Positions 7,784-16,895 of a DNA stretch of 64,000 bases are shown in pieces; within the stretch, counting starts at the first letter, position 1, and the number at the start of each line of letters is the position of its first letter. The position numbers were made by a program, and so were the translations under genes. Below the pieces are notes generated by a model. It saw only the letters and a program-made list of their open reading frames with translations. It was not told the DNA's origin and ran no database searches. Source of the DNA: an uncultured Isosphaeraceae bacterium (GTDB lineage Bacteria; Planctomycetota; Planctomycetia; Isosphaerales; Isosphaeraceae); contig CAMFLR010000007.1 of NCBI GenBank assembly GCA_945957605.1, positions 248,001 through 312,000 on the forward strand, written 5' to 3'.

Positions 7784-9269
7784 GCCGCTTCGTTCAATCG
7801 TGTGTACATTCAGTGATCCAGTGCGCGACGCTTCATTCGCGATTGATTATTCGTGCCAACACGGTGCGATGCCGACTGTACGCAACATGCTCGAACAATT
7901 TCGAGCCGCGAAGTCAGCGTTTGCCGGCGAGCAGGAATTAGAAATTGCACGATATGCGGATTCACTGTTTCTCTTGAGCGACGAAGGAGTTCTTGGCGAT
8001 CTTATTCCAAACCTACGGTTCCGCGTGCGGGGCCGCGAATGTAAGCTCGATGATTCGCTTCCTTGCAAGAACCTGAGCAATTCGATCGCGATTGAGATCG
8101 ACCGTTCTGAAACTGGGTATGTCCGCAACTGGCCTGCCTATCTCAAACGTCGCTGGAAGCTGCGTGAAGGAGCGTATTCGCAATTCGTTGAATCGATCAT
8201 TGACGAAGCTTACGGTTGCAATGCCGTAGAAGTGCTCGCCAGAAATAGCCCTTCGAATGCCTTGCGTTTTCTTTCGGCGGTCGCGCGTCGAATCTTTGAC
8301 GCTCCCTACGAAACCTACTCGCGATATCTCTCTCCGTTCGCGCCATTCAAAAGTTGCGATCAAACTCTCGACCGAATCATCTCCGGCGACGGCGGTAACT
8401 GCGCTGAGAAGGCAATGGCGTTGTATTTCGTCGTACATGCCTACGGGTTTCAGAGCGAAATCGTTCTTGGTGGCGAGGACGCGAGCGGCAGCTTTCCTTA
8501 TCACGCACTGCGGTCAATTCTGAACAGTCACGCGTTCGACTTCGCAGGCACGCGCGACGTGCAACGCTACTGGCAGCACTTCAGCTTGCTTTGTACTCCA
8601 TCAAATATCGAGTGTGGTCCAATCTTCTGCGACGTCGCTGGATCAAACCTGCCGTTTTTCTGCACACCCGCCGATGATGTCACTCATCTACTTCGCTCAG
8701 GCGATAAGGAAGCCATTGACGTCGCGATCACGCTCGAACCGTTACGAGTTTTCTATCACGCTTTGCCGCATCGCCAGGACTTGCCACTCGACCTCTACTA
8801 CGCGATGGAATCATTGATCGATTCAATTGACGTCGTTCAAACGTTCGATAATGAGCTCGGTTTGTTGCACACTGGTGACTACTGGATCGGCGCTTTCGCC
8901 TATCGAAGTCGTCGAGAACTCGCGAAAATCAAGGCCGCATACAAACAGTTCGTTGCAGGTGCGGGACGCAACGAAGACCGCGATCTTTGCTTTGTCGCCG
9001 ACCTGCACGACATCAAGCACACACTTCACGAAGAATTTGTTCGGAACTATCCCCGCGGTGCCAGTCAAATCAGCGCCGCAGATAAACGTATACGCGCAAG
9101 AATTCGCCGAATCGACCGACGCAACTCTGTTTGCTACGTCATCCTTAAACTCGCATCGTCCAGTTCTCCAATTCAACCGCGCATTTGCGAACCAATTCAT
9201 TTCTCAGGCTCAATCGCTCCCGCTTCCGTTCCAATATCCAATCGGCCACTCTCAGCAGTGCCTCGATGA
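7767..9269 (+). CDS. Transglutaminase-like (papain-fold) protein, tentative
   Basis: 500 residues from the ATG at 7767, which has a strong GGAGGAGGGG Shine-Dalgarno ending 6 nt before it, inside the end of the previous gene. No signal peptide. The centre carries GDGGNCAEKAMALYFVVHAYG followed by an EIVLGG strand, then FPYHALRS. This has the shape of the transglutaminase-like Cys...His fold: Cys at the start of a helix followed by (V/I)LGG, with His downstream. The third catalytic residue is not obvious. The coding end overlaps the convergent gene by 73 bp. Next to an acyl-activating enzyme, a role in amide formation or hydrolysis is possible but inferred. Otherwise unknown. Confidence 0.5.
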   Translation: MEECSKPLRSIVCTFSDPVRDASFAIDYSCQHGAMPTVRNMLEQFRAAKSAFAGEQELEIARYADSLFLLSDEGVLGDLIPNLRFRVRGRECKLDDSLPCKNLSNSIAIEIDRSETGYVRNWPAYLKRRWKLREGAYSQFVESIIDEAYGCNAVEVLARNSPSNALRFLSAVARRIFDAPYETYSRYLSPFAPFKSCDQTLDRIISGDGGNCAEKAMALYFVVHAYGFQSEIVLGGEDASGSFPYHALRSILNSHAFDFAGTRDVQRYWQHFSLLCTPSNIECGPIFCDVAGSNLPFFCTPADDVTHLLRSGDKEAIDVAITLEPLRVFYHALPHRQDLPLDLYYAMESLIDSIDVVQTFDNELGLLHTGDYWIGAFAYRSRRELAKIKAAYKQFVAGAGRNEDRDLCFVADLHDIKHTLHEEFVRNYPRGASQISAADKRIRARIRRIDRRNSVCYVILKLASSSSPIQPRICEPIHFSGSIAPASVPISNRPLSAVPR

Positions 9270-12200
9270 GCCGAGAGCAGGAACGCGACGAGATCGGCCA
9301 GTTCTTGATGGCTCAATTTCGCCACGAGTCCTTCTGGCATGAGCGATTTGCTCGTGCTGGAGAGCTCATCAATCTGGCTTCGCAGAATCGTGTCTTCCGC
9401 GCCTTCTGCGCGACGAAGCGTCATTGACGACGGCGTCTCCGAGACGATCAGCCCGGAATACACGCGCCCGCTTCGGTCGCTGACGATGTATTGCACATAA
9501 TTCGGCGGCACAAATCGGTTCGGTTCGACGATGTGCGTCAGTAGCGCATCAGACTCACGAAACTGAGTCGCGCTCAAATCTGGCCCGACGGAATATCCCA
9601 CGTTTCCGACACGATGGCACGTTGCACATAGTTTTCCAAACACTTCGCCTCCGCGTTTGGCGTCTCCTTTCAATTTCAATGCGGGACTGTACGACACCAT
9701 TAAGTCAGTCGCTTGCGATGAACCCGTACCAGGCCCGGTGAACAGTTTTTTTGCTATCGCGGCGATTTCTGCATTCTTGTGTTTCGCGAGCGCCGGCCGA
9801 CGGGTCAATTCGATCTCCCCGACATCAATTCGACCGTCCTTCAAGGCTTGAAGCAGCACGAGCGTCCAGCTCTCGCGAGACAACAAGACGTCAATCGCCT
9901 CGACACGAACCACTGGCGCCATGGAACGATTTCGCTCGAGCAAAAGCGACGCGATTTCAGGCTCGCCATATCCAGAGAACGCGCGCAACGCCGCCAGTTG
10001 CAAACGTTGCGAATACTTCGGATCAAGCAGTGCTGAGAGAACATTCCGCGAACGCTCGAAAGGTGCGCATCCCATGATCGCGATTGCCTGAAGTCGCGTT
10101 GCTTCGCCCAATTTCTCATCGACAGACTCGGCAGCGGCGCGATCGAGTGTTTGCGAAATCAGTCGTCCCGACGGCGTTTGTGATCCATCCGCGAGAGAAA
10201 AGTGCCCCCCAGATCGGCTCATACCGCGACCGATCGCGAGCACTAAGCGCCTAACAAAGGGCTGCGGTTGCGACTCGCCAGCCAGGATTTCAAGAGCTCG
10301 GGCGACCTCGTCACGACGATTTCGCGCTCCAAGAACCTCGGCGAGTTGATCGAGAAACGCTGCTCCCGTTTCACTCGAGCGAAATGTTTCGGAGTGAGCA
10401 AGTCGCGCGAATAGCGCATCGGGCATGTTCCCCGCTGAGGCAAGAACCGCAATTCGCGTCCAGGAGTCGTTTGCATCTCGCTCAGCAATTCGTGCCAGTG
10501 CTTCGACAGCGAGGGGATTGCGAGTCGCTCCCAGGCTGAGCGCCACCTGAAATCGAACGCGCAGTTCATCGTGCGATGCGAGCCCAGCAATCTTTTCCAC
10601 CAAGTTCGGCAACGTTTCGAGCCGGGGTTCTGCAAGGCGTACCGTATGCTCGACAACATGCGGTGACCTGTCCGAAAGGCTCTTGACCAGCGTTTCATCG
10701 GAGAGTGCCTTCTGGCCATGCAGAGACCAAAGCGCATGAATACGGCTCACATCGCTTTTCGCCCCGCTGGCCAAGGAATTCAGCCGTTCGATCGCCGTGG
10801 CATCTTGCCGTTCAAAGAGCAAACGATGCGCGGTGTCGCGCCACCATCCGTCGGGATGTTCGAGCATCGAAACAAGCTCGGTGGTCGTCGCCTTGCTCAG
10901 TTGGGGCGACTTTTTTCGTGAGAACCCATCGGGTGCTATGCGGTAAATTCGTCCCTGGTCGCGTCCGCGCCGGAGGTCGAGATGCTTCACGACATCAAGC
11001 GGAATGTGAATCGCCTCGATCACCTCGCGGCTCATGTCGAGGGCGTAGAGCGTGCCGTCCGGGGCGTTAATGAGATTCACCGGACGGAACCAGTTGTCCG
11101 ATGACCTTACGAACTCTTTATCGCCATCGACGGTCGCGGCTTTGAATGTCGGCCCCGTGGGCGTGAGCTTCATTCGATGGATCAAATTGTTTTGTGCATC
11201 ACCGACAAACGCATCGCCACGGAACGATTCGGGATATGCGGTGCCCCGATAGATCGTCACTCCGGCAGCCGCGTCGATGACGTGATGGCTTGCGCCTGCG
11301 GAATCGGCCGAGCGTTCGCCGTGAGCGATGCGGCGGCTCGATCGGATCTGTCGCCAACGCTCCAGCGGGCTGATGCGATGAATCGGCTCAGGGGCATTTG
11401 CGACGTTAGCGATCGCCTGTGACACCGGCAGAAACGGATTTCTCGCCAGATTTTCCATCGGCAGCACGGCATGAAGTAGCGGTCGCGACTCGCTGCACAG
11501 AAATCGATTGCCATAATCATCGAACGTTGTGCCAAACTGCACGGTTCCCGTAATTGCTTCGAATTCGAGAGTCTCGGGATCGAACCGAAAGTCGGCATGT
11601 TCGACGTCAATCACCGGCGCGTTTGGAAGGTCGACGCGATGAACTTTGCCGCCGTTTGTCGACGATGAGCCATAGATCTTGTGATCAAGTCCAAACGTGA
11701 GGTTGTTTACACCACCTTGCTCGTTGTTCGTGCCAAACCCTGTAAATACCTTGCGACGCACGTCGGTGATGTGATCGCCGTTGGTGTCCTTGAAATACCA
11801 AATATCGGGCGGTGCGGCGACGAAAACGCCGCCCTTCCATGGCGCCACGCCCGTCGGCCACATCAGCTTGTCGGCGACAATATCACTCGTATCAAACTCT
11901 CCATCGCCGTCGGTATCGCGCAGTCGTCGCACCGCGCCAAGAGGCTCGCTGCCGGGACGCGGCTTATACGGATAATCAATCATTTCCGCGACGTACAGGC
12001 TTCCATCTTCGTCAAACGCTGCTGCGACGGGACTGTGGACGAGCGGTTCGCTCGCAACGAGTTCCAGGTGAAAGCCAGGGAGCGTTTCAAATGTTTTTAG
12101 AGCCTCGGAAGGCGTAAGCGCAGGCAAAGGCTTGAGGAACACCTTCAATTGCTCGTCGTCGTGAGCTTTTTTCGTGGGATCAAAGGCCTCGGCATCCTCG

Positions 12201-13912
12201 GCAAGCCAAGTTGGCGGCACGCCGGCCGCGGGCAAACCTCCGGACGAACGGATCTTGAGAAGAATGTCGCGCGACTTTTGAAAGTAGTCGAGTAGCTTCG
12301 CCTTCTCGGCGAACTTGCGCGCGCGATTCTTCGCCATTTGCTCATCGAGCTTGGCGATCAAGCGATCGACACTCGCGCGATCGTAGGGCGCTTTTCCATC
12401 GAGATCGACAAACACTGGGTTCGAATGCGATTCCGCATCCGGCGCCCCCAACTTCGTCTTGCCGAACGCACGAGCAGCAATCCAAGATGATTCGTTCAGC
12501 TCAATACGCGTGTCAAACGTGTACCATTCGCGAACGGCCCCACCCGACGGCGTCTTGGATTCGGCGACAACTCGCCCATTAACGATGATTTGCACTGTCT
12601 CAACCGGCGCGACTGGCGAAAGCACGCGCACCGAAATCTTTTGCGAAGATTTCTCCGTCAGCGCAATTCGATCACCTGGCTTTCTGCCATCCACCTCGAG
12701 CAGCAAAATCGGTCCCGTGGTGACGAAACTTCGTCCGTTTCCGGCCCGCTTCAGCCAATCCGCTGGGCCGTCGCCTTTCGGATCACGTTCAACGTACGTC
12801 ACACAGTCGCCCAGCTTGCGGCATGCAGGAAAATCACTTGCTCCCACGCACGGCAGGCGGAATCCGGCGTTCAAGAAAGCGTACCAATCGGCAAGTTCGA
12901 TACCGCGGTAAACACCGAACTGAAGCAACTCAACCGCGTCGATGTCGCCCTGAACAGCGTTGGCGTAAATCTCCTGCGCATAGCCGCCATGGGCGTGAAT
13001 CGCGAATCCACCCTTCCTGCGCGTCTCTCGGCCGACTAACCCGAAGGCCGGCCAGTCGTTTGCATTGTAGTTCTGGCCCTCGTTGACGAGATCGTCGCGA
13101 AAATACAGGTTGAGATGACCATAAGTTGAGCTACGATACTCCTGGCCAGAAGCGAGATGATAGCCACCGCGCGAAGCGACTGAACCCTTGCCAAGCCCCT
13201 GAAGCTGAGGATATTCAAGCGACGCTCGCACTGCGTTGTAAGGGCCGGGAGGGTCGTTGTATCCCAGAGTGAAGCCGTAGCGAATGTCCTCGGCGGCAAG
13301 AAGCGTGAAGATCGCATCGTCGTCGGCTGGGTTTGTGCGCGGAAAATGGAGATGTGTATCACCTGAATCGTAGCCAATTTGCTGTGGCGTGGTGGCACGC
13401 GTGAGTGAAATGCTCACGCGGCGAGTCTGACCCGCTTCGATGGCGACCGTCTCGACCAACGGCTGGTACTCGAATCCTTTCCAGGCTTCGATGCGAATCT
13501 TTCCTTTAGGGACATCAATGAGAGTAGTTCCCGGTGAATAGAAGAACCGGCCGAAGTAGCGGAACGGCGCCTTTCCCGTGCGGTTTCCTTTGCCGTGCTT
13601 CGGCCATTCACCGGTAAGGCTATAGAGCGAAAGTGAGTTCTCGGCCGGCTGATAGAAGTTGCCGTCCGGTCCCACGACGTTCACACGGCAAGGTGTGGGT
13701 TTGCCGGTCGACGAGTCGAGCACGACGATTTCAAGGTGACCCGCGTCTGCACCCGCCGCCTTCAAAGCCGATCCGGGATGATCGAATCCAAGGGGCGTGA
13801 AGATAAGCGATTCATCGTCCCCGCGAACAATGCCGCCTGCCGAACCAACTAGCCCAAAGAGCAACACCAAGAGCGCGAGAAGGCTGCGGATTCGACCGGC
13901 GTTGGTTGGCAT
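9197..13912 (-). CDS. CehA/McbA metallohydrolase - PVC dehydrogenase - cytochrome c fusion
   Basis: 1571 residues from the ATG at 13912, chosen because a signal peptide follows at once (RIRSLLALLVLLFGLVGSAGG); a start at 14011 would add 33 unconvincing residues. Order: (a) about residues 55-170, a beta-rich carboxypeptidase-regulatory-like part; (b) about 180-500, a CehA/McbA PHP-type metallohydrolase with SGDTHLHFPR (185-189), HAHGG (306-308) and VGASDFP; (c) about 590-1000, the PVC-group membrane-bound dehydrogenase propeller (VAEMIDYPY, FVAAPPDIWYF, FTGFGTNNEQGGVNNL); (d) HEAT-like repeats; (e) a C-terminal heme domain with CATCH near residue 1429 and VGPDLS. Dehydrogenase plus heme is a standard planctomycete layout; the N-terminal metallohydrolase is unusual. 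Exported, probably redox-active; substrate unknown. Confidence 0.85.
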   Translation of the reverse strand: MPTNAGRIRSLLALLVLLFGLVGSAGGIVRGDDESLIFTPLGFDHPGSALKAAGADAGHLEIVVLDSSTGKPTPCRVNVVGPDGNFYQPAENSLSLYSLTGEWPKHGKGNRTGKAPFRYFGRFFYSPGTTLIDVPKGKIRIEAWKGFEYQPLVETVAIEAGQTRRVSISLTRATTPQQIGYDSGDTHLHFPRTNPADDDAIFTLLAAEDIRYGFTLGYNDPPGPYNAVRASLEYPQLQGLGKGSVASRGGYHLASGQEYRSSTYGHLNLYFRDDLVNEGQNYNANDWPAFGLVGRETRRKGGFAIHAHGGYAQEIYANAVQGDIDAVELLQFGVYRGIELADWYAFLNAGFRLPCVGASDFPACRKLGDCVTYVERDPKGDGPADWLKRAGNGRSFVTTGPILLLEVDGRKPGDRIALTEKSSQKISVRVLSPVAPVETVQIIVNGRVVAESKTPSGGAVREWYTFDTRIELNESSWIAARAFGKTKLGAPDAESHSNPVFVDLDGKAPYDRASVDRLIAKLDEQMAKNRARKFAEKAKLLDYFQKSRDILLKIRSSGGLPAAGVPPTWLAEDAEAFDPTKKAHDDEQLKVFLKPLPALTPSEALKTFETLPGFHLELVASEPLVHSPVAAAFDEDGSLYVAEMIDYPYKPRPGSEPLGAVRRLRDTDGDGEFDTSDIVADKLMWPTGVAPWKGGVFVAAPPDIWYFKDTNGDHITDVRRKVFTGFGTNNEQGGVNNLTFGLDHKIYGSSSTNGGKVHRVDLPNAPVIDVEHADFRFDPETLEFEAITGTVQFGTTFDDYGNRFLCSESRPLLHAVLPMENLARNPFLPVSQAIANVANAPEPIHRISPLERWRQIRSSRRIAHGERSADSAGASHHVIDAAAGVTIYRGTAYPESFRGDAFVGDAQNNLIHRMKLTPTGPTFKAATVDGDKEFVRSSDNWFRPVNLINAPDGTLYALDMSREVIEAIHIPLDVVKHLDLRRGRDQGRIYRIAPDGFSRKKSPQLSKATTTELVSMLEHPDGWWRDTAHRLLFERQDATAIERLNSLASGAKSDVSRIHALWSLHGQKALSDETLVKSLSDRSPHVVEHTVRLAEPRLETLPNLVEKIAGLASHDELRVRFQVALSLGATRNPLAVEALARIAERDANDSWTRIAVLASAGNMPDALFARLAHSETFRSSETGAAFLDQLAEVLGARNRRDEVARALEILAGESQPQPFVRRLVLAIGRGMSRSGGHFSLADGSQTPSGRLISQTLDRAAAESVDEKLGEATRLQAIAIMGCAPFERSRNVLSALLDPKYSQRLQLAALRAFSGYGEPEIASLLLERNRSMAPVVRVEAIDVLLSRESWTLVLLQALKDGRIDVGEIELTRRPALAKHKNAEIAAIAKKLFTGPGTGSSQATDLMVSYSPALKLKGDAKRGGEVFGKLCATCHRVGNVGYSVGPDLSATQFRESDALLTHIVEPNRFVPPNYVQYIVSDRSGRVYSGLIVSETPSSMTLRRAEGAEDTILRSQIDELSSTSKSLMPEGLVAKLSHQELADLVAFLLSAHRGTAESGRLDIGTEAGAIEPEK

Positions 13913-14229
13913 GGCATTACTTTGGGTTGGATCGCTGTGAGGATTCGTCAATGCGCTGCTTTCATTAGGCGGGCGGGATTCTTTTTTATCACGCGCGCGA
14001 ACCGACGTCATTAGTGCCGTCGATCAATCGAGCAGATTGATGGGAAGAAAAGTAAACGAATGAGGCAGTGAAAGAGTAAGTAAGAATGCAATGCGAATGT
14101 CTACCTCATCCCTTCCGTTTCTTCATCGAGAATTCACAGTCCTCGGGAAGCGGAACACGGACCGATGGGATAGACTCTGCGAAACTTGAATTCCCTCGCG
14201 CGGCCCACGGCAAAAGGAAACCCTCAGAA

Positions 14230-16875
14230 ATGCGTCGAATGATTTTCGTCTTCCTGGTCGCGTGTTTTCCGACCTTTGCGCGGGCGCAGAGCTATCGTGT
14301 ACCTGCGGGCCGAGAGTTTGCGAAGGTCGTTCCTGGCGGGACGACAATTCTTCCGAACGGCCGTTTTCTCACTCCGCTTGGCGTACGCCTTTACACAGAC
14401 GGCGATCTCTGGAACGTTGTGCCAAGCCCGGACGGCAAGTGGATTGTGGGCTTTTGCGAAACGGGGATGGTCGTCAATTCCACAAACGAGCCAACTCCAC
14501 GCAGCCCTTCGTTTCGTATTCCGATGAGGCAGGCCGCGTTCTGCGGTGTCTTTACGAAGGATGGCTCGAAGTTCGTCGTATCGAACGGCGACGCAGGTCA
14601 CGGCATACAAATCTTTGAAACTTGCGACTGGGCCACGCCCGCGAAGAAGCGACTCGAGGTTCGCGAACTGAAGCCGACCTCGACAATTCGTGTTCACGAC
14701 GATGCCTACATCAATGACATCGTTCTAACGCCTGACGAGCGTTTTGCATTCGGTGCCGACGTGGCTCGCCAGCGCATCGTTACTTTTGATCTTCAAGCAA
14801 AATCGGTGCTCGCCGACATTCCGGTCGGCCGCGAACCGTTTTCACTCGCACTTTCGCCCGAAGGTACAAGCCTGTACGTTGCCAATATCGGCGTGTTCGA
14901 TTACTCGCTGGTTCCTCAGGGCGAAGGCAATCCTCGCGGTATTTCAGTTCCCGCTTTTGGATTTCCCTCTCGTGAAGCGGTCGAAGGCGTCGAGATGCAA
15001 GGGCGTAGAGTGCCTGGCCTGGGCGATCCATCCGTCGCCGATGCGCACTCGGTATGGATGATCGATGTTGCGAATCCTTCAAAGCCCAAAGTTACAGCGA
15101 AGGTAAAAACAGGGATTTTGCTGCACGCGCCGGCCGATGGTGGCAAAGCAGTCGGCGGTAGTTCGCCGAACTCGCTCTGCGTATCGGGAGAGACTCTCTT
15201 CGTCTCGAACGGGAACAACGATACGGTTCAGTTCTTCAGCACGAAGTCGATGGAACTGCTGCGGACCGTAAAGCTCGCGCCGCAACCGGCGCTCTCCACG
15301 CTTCGCGGAGTGATTCCCTCGGGCATGACGGCGAGTCGTAATGGAAAAACACTCTATGTTTGTGCATCGGGACTGAACGCGGTCGCGGTGATCGACATCG
15401 ATACCGGAACTGTTCGAAACTGGATTCCCACAGGCTGGTTTCCGACAGCGTGTCGCCTCTCGCCCGATGAAAAGCATCTTTACGTTGCGACGCAAAAAGG
15501 ACTGGGACAGGGGCCGCGTGGCGTGAAGCAGGCCCGGCAAGAGTCTGACGAGCGATTTGGTCTGCAAGAAATGCCGGGGATGATTTGCGTGGTCGATCTC
15601 GCGAACGTGCCGGACGGACGCGAGACAATTCTGCGCAACAATGGAATGACGCCGCACGCCGAATCGCCTCGTGCGTTTCCCGCCGAGATCGAACACGTTG
15701 TATTCATCACCAAAGAGAATCATACGTTTGATGGCATTTTCGGCGGTCTCAAAGGCTCGACGAGCGAAAGCGACTACGCTGAGTTCGGCATGAATGGTTG
15801 GTTGAGAGAGAAAGGGAAGGCAGACCGACTGCCGATCATGCCGAATCACGTGCGCCTCGCGCAGCAGTTCGCAGTCTCCGATAATTTCTACATGGAGCCG
15901 CAAGCGTCGGGCGACGGCCACCGCTGGCTGGTTGGCGTTTATCCTAGTTTCTGGACGACTCGCGTTTTTTATTCGGGCTGGGGCTTCAAGCTGAGCGAAA
16001 GCGCGAAGGGCCGACTTGTCGCGTTCGGCTCGAACGGCTCGCAAATTCCCGAGGATTACCTGGAAAACGGCTCGCTTTGGGAACATCTCGCGCGTGGCGG
16101 CGTGACGTTCCGCAACTACGGTGAAGGTTACGAACTACCCGACAACGATGAGGATAAACCTGAGAGTCGCACCGGCGCTTTCACTCGCGTGAATTACCCG
16201 ATGCCCAAGGTGCTTTACGATAACACTTGCTTTGAATTCCCCGCATATAACACAAATATTCCCGATATTGCTCGAGTCGACTGGTTCGTTGAGGATATGG
16301 AGAAATATCGAACCAAACATGATGGCAAGATGCCGAAATTCATCAACATCGCCATTTGCAACGACCATGGCGCGCGGCCGAATGCTAAAACCGGCTATCC
16401 CTACGTTGCCAGCTACATGGCCGATAACGACCTGGCGCTGGGGCGGATAGTCGCGTACCTTTCCGCACAGCCTGAGTGGAAGAAGATGGCGATTTTCGTC
16501 ACTCAGGATGATTCAGGCGGCGATAACGACTCGATCGATCGCCATCGTTCGTTCGTCCTCTGCATCAGCCCGTGGTCAAAGCGAGGTTACGTTTCCCACG
16601 AACACACGTCGATCATGAGCATTATCAAGTCGATCTACCGACTTGCGAAGCTTGGACCCAATAACCTATTCGACGCCACGGCGACCGACCTGGCTGATTT
16701 GTTCGACTCAAATCCCGACTTCGCGCCGTACAAGTATGTCGCAGCCGATCCCCGGGTTTTCAAGCCGGAAGAAACATTCGACCCGACCGACCCCAAGTTC
16801 GAACGGCGGCGAAAAGCAGGTCCGGCGATGAAACTCGACGATCCTGAGTTTGTCGAGTCGCTTCGTGTGAAGTGA
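14230..16875 (+). CDS. YVTN beta-propeller / phosphoesterase-family protein
   Basis: 881 residues. The start at 14230 gives a clean signal peptide (MRRMIFVFLVACFPTFARA-QS); AGGA lies about 11 nt upstream. The first half (about 30-480) is a beta-propeller with repeats such as VVPSPDGKWIVGF, LALSPEGTSLYVANIG and RLSPDEKHLYVAT. The second half is a phosphoesterase/phospholipase C-type alkaline phosphatase-superfamily domain: VFITKENHTFDGIFG, DNFYMEPQASGDGH, NIAICNDHGARP, TQDDSGGDNDSIDRHR and SHEHTSIMSIIKSIY supply the Asp/His/Asn metal ligands. This propeller-phosphatase combination is known in planctomycetes and acidobacteria. Likely a periplasmic phosphoester hydrolase of unknown substrate. 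It is convergent with the esterase downstream. Confidence 0.85.
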   Translation: MRRMIFVFLVACFPTFARAQSYRVPAGREFAKVVPGGTTILPNGRFLTPLGVRLYTDGDLWNVVPSPDGKWIVGFCETGMVVNSTNEPTPRSPSFRIPMRQAAFCGVFTKDGSKFVVSNGDAGHGIQIFETCDWATPAKKRLEVRELKPTSTIRVHDDAYINDIVLTPDERFAFGADVARQRIVTFDLQAKSVLADIPVGREPFSLALSPEGTSLYVANIGVFDYSLVPQGEGNPRGISVPAFGFPSREAVEGVEMQGRRVPGLGDPSVADAHSVWMIDVANPSKPKVTAKVKTGILLHAPADGGKAVGGSSPNSLCVSGETLFVSNGNNDTVQFFSTKSMELLRTVKLAPQPALSTLRGVIPSGMTASRNGKTLYVCASGLNAVAVIDIDTGTVRNWIPTGWFPTACRLSPDEKHLYVATQKGLGQGPRGVKQARQESDERFGLQEMPGMICVVDLANVPDGRETILRNNGMTPHAESPRAFPAEIEHVVFITKENHTFDGIFGGLKGSTSESDYAEFGMNGWLREKGKADRLPIMPNHVRLAQQFAVSDNFYMEPQASGDGHRWLVGVYPSFWTTRVFYSGWGFKLSESAKGRLVAFGSNGSQIPEDYLENGSLWEHLARGGVTFRNYGEGYELPDNDEDKPESRTGAFTRVNYPMPKVLYDNTCFEFPAYNTNIPDIARVDWFVEDMEKYRTKHDGKMPKFINIAICNDHGARPNAKTGYPYVASYMADNDLALGRIVAYLSAQPEWKKMAIFVTQDDSGGDNDSIDRHRSFVLCISPWSKRGYVSHEHTSIMSIIKSIYRLAKLGPNNLFDATATDLADLFDSNPDFAPYKYVAADPRVFKPEETFDPTDPKFERRRKAGPAMKLDDPEFVESLRVK

Positions 16876-16895
16876 TTGATGCAGCGAGCGCGAGT

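Noticed and set aside
15079-16086. 335-codon - strand frame
   Set aside because: It lies inside the phosphoesterase gene, whose catalytic motifs are intact on the + strand. The antisense product has no recognisable content.
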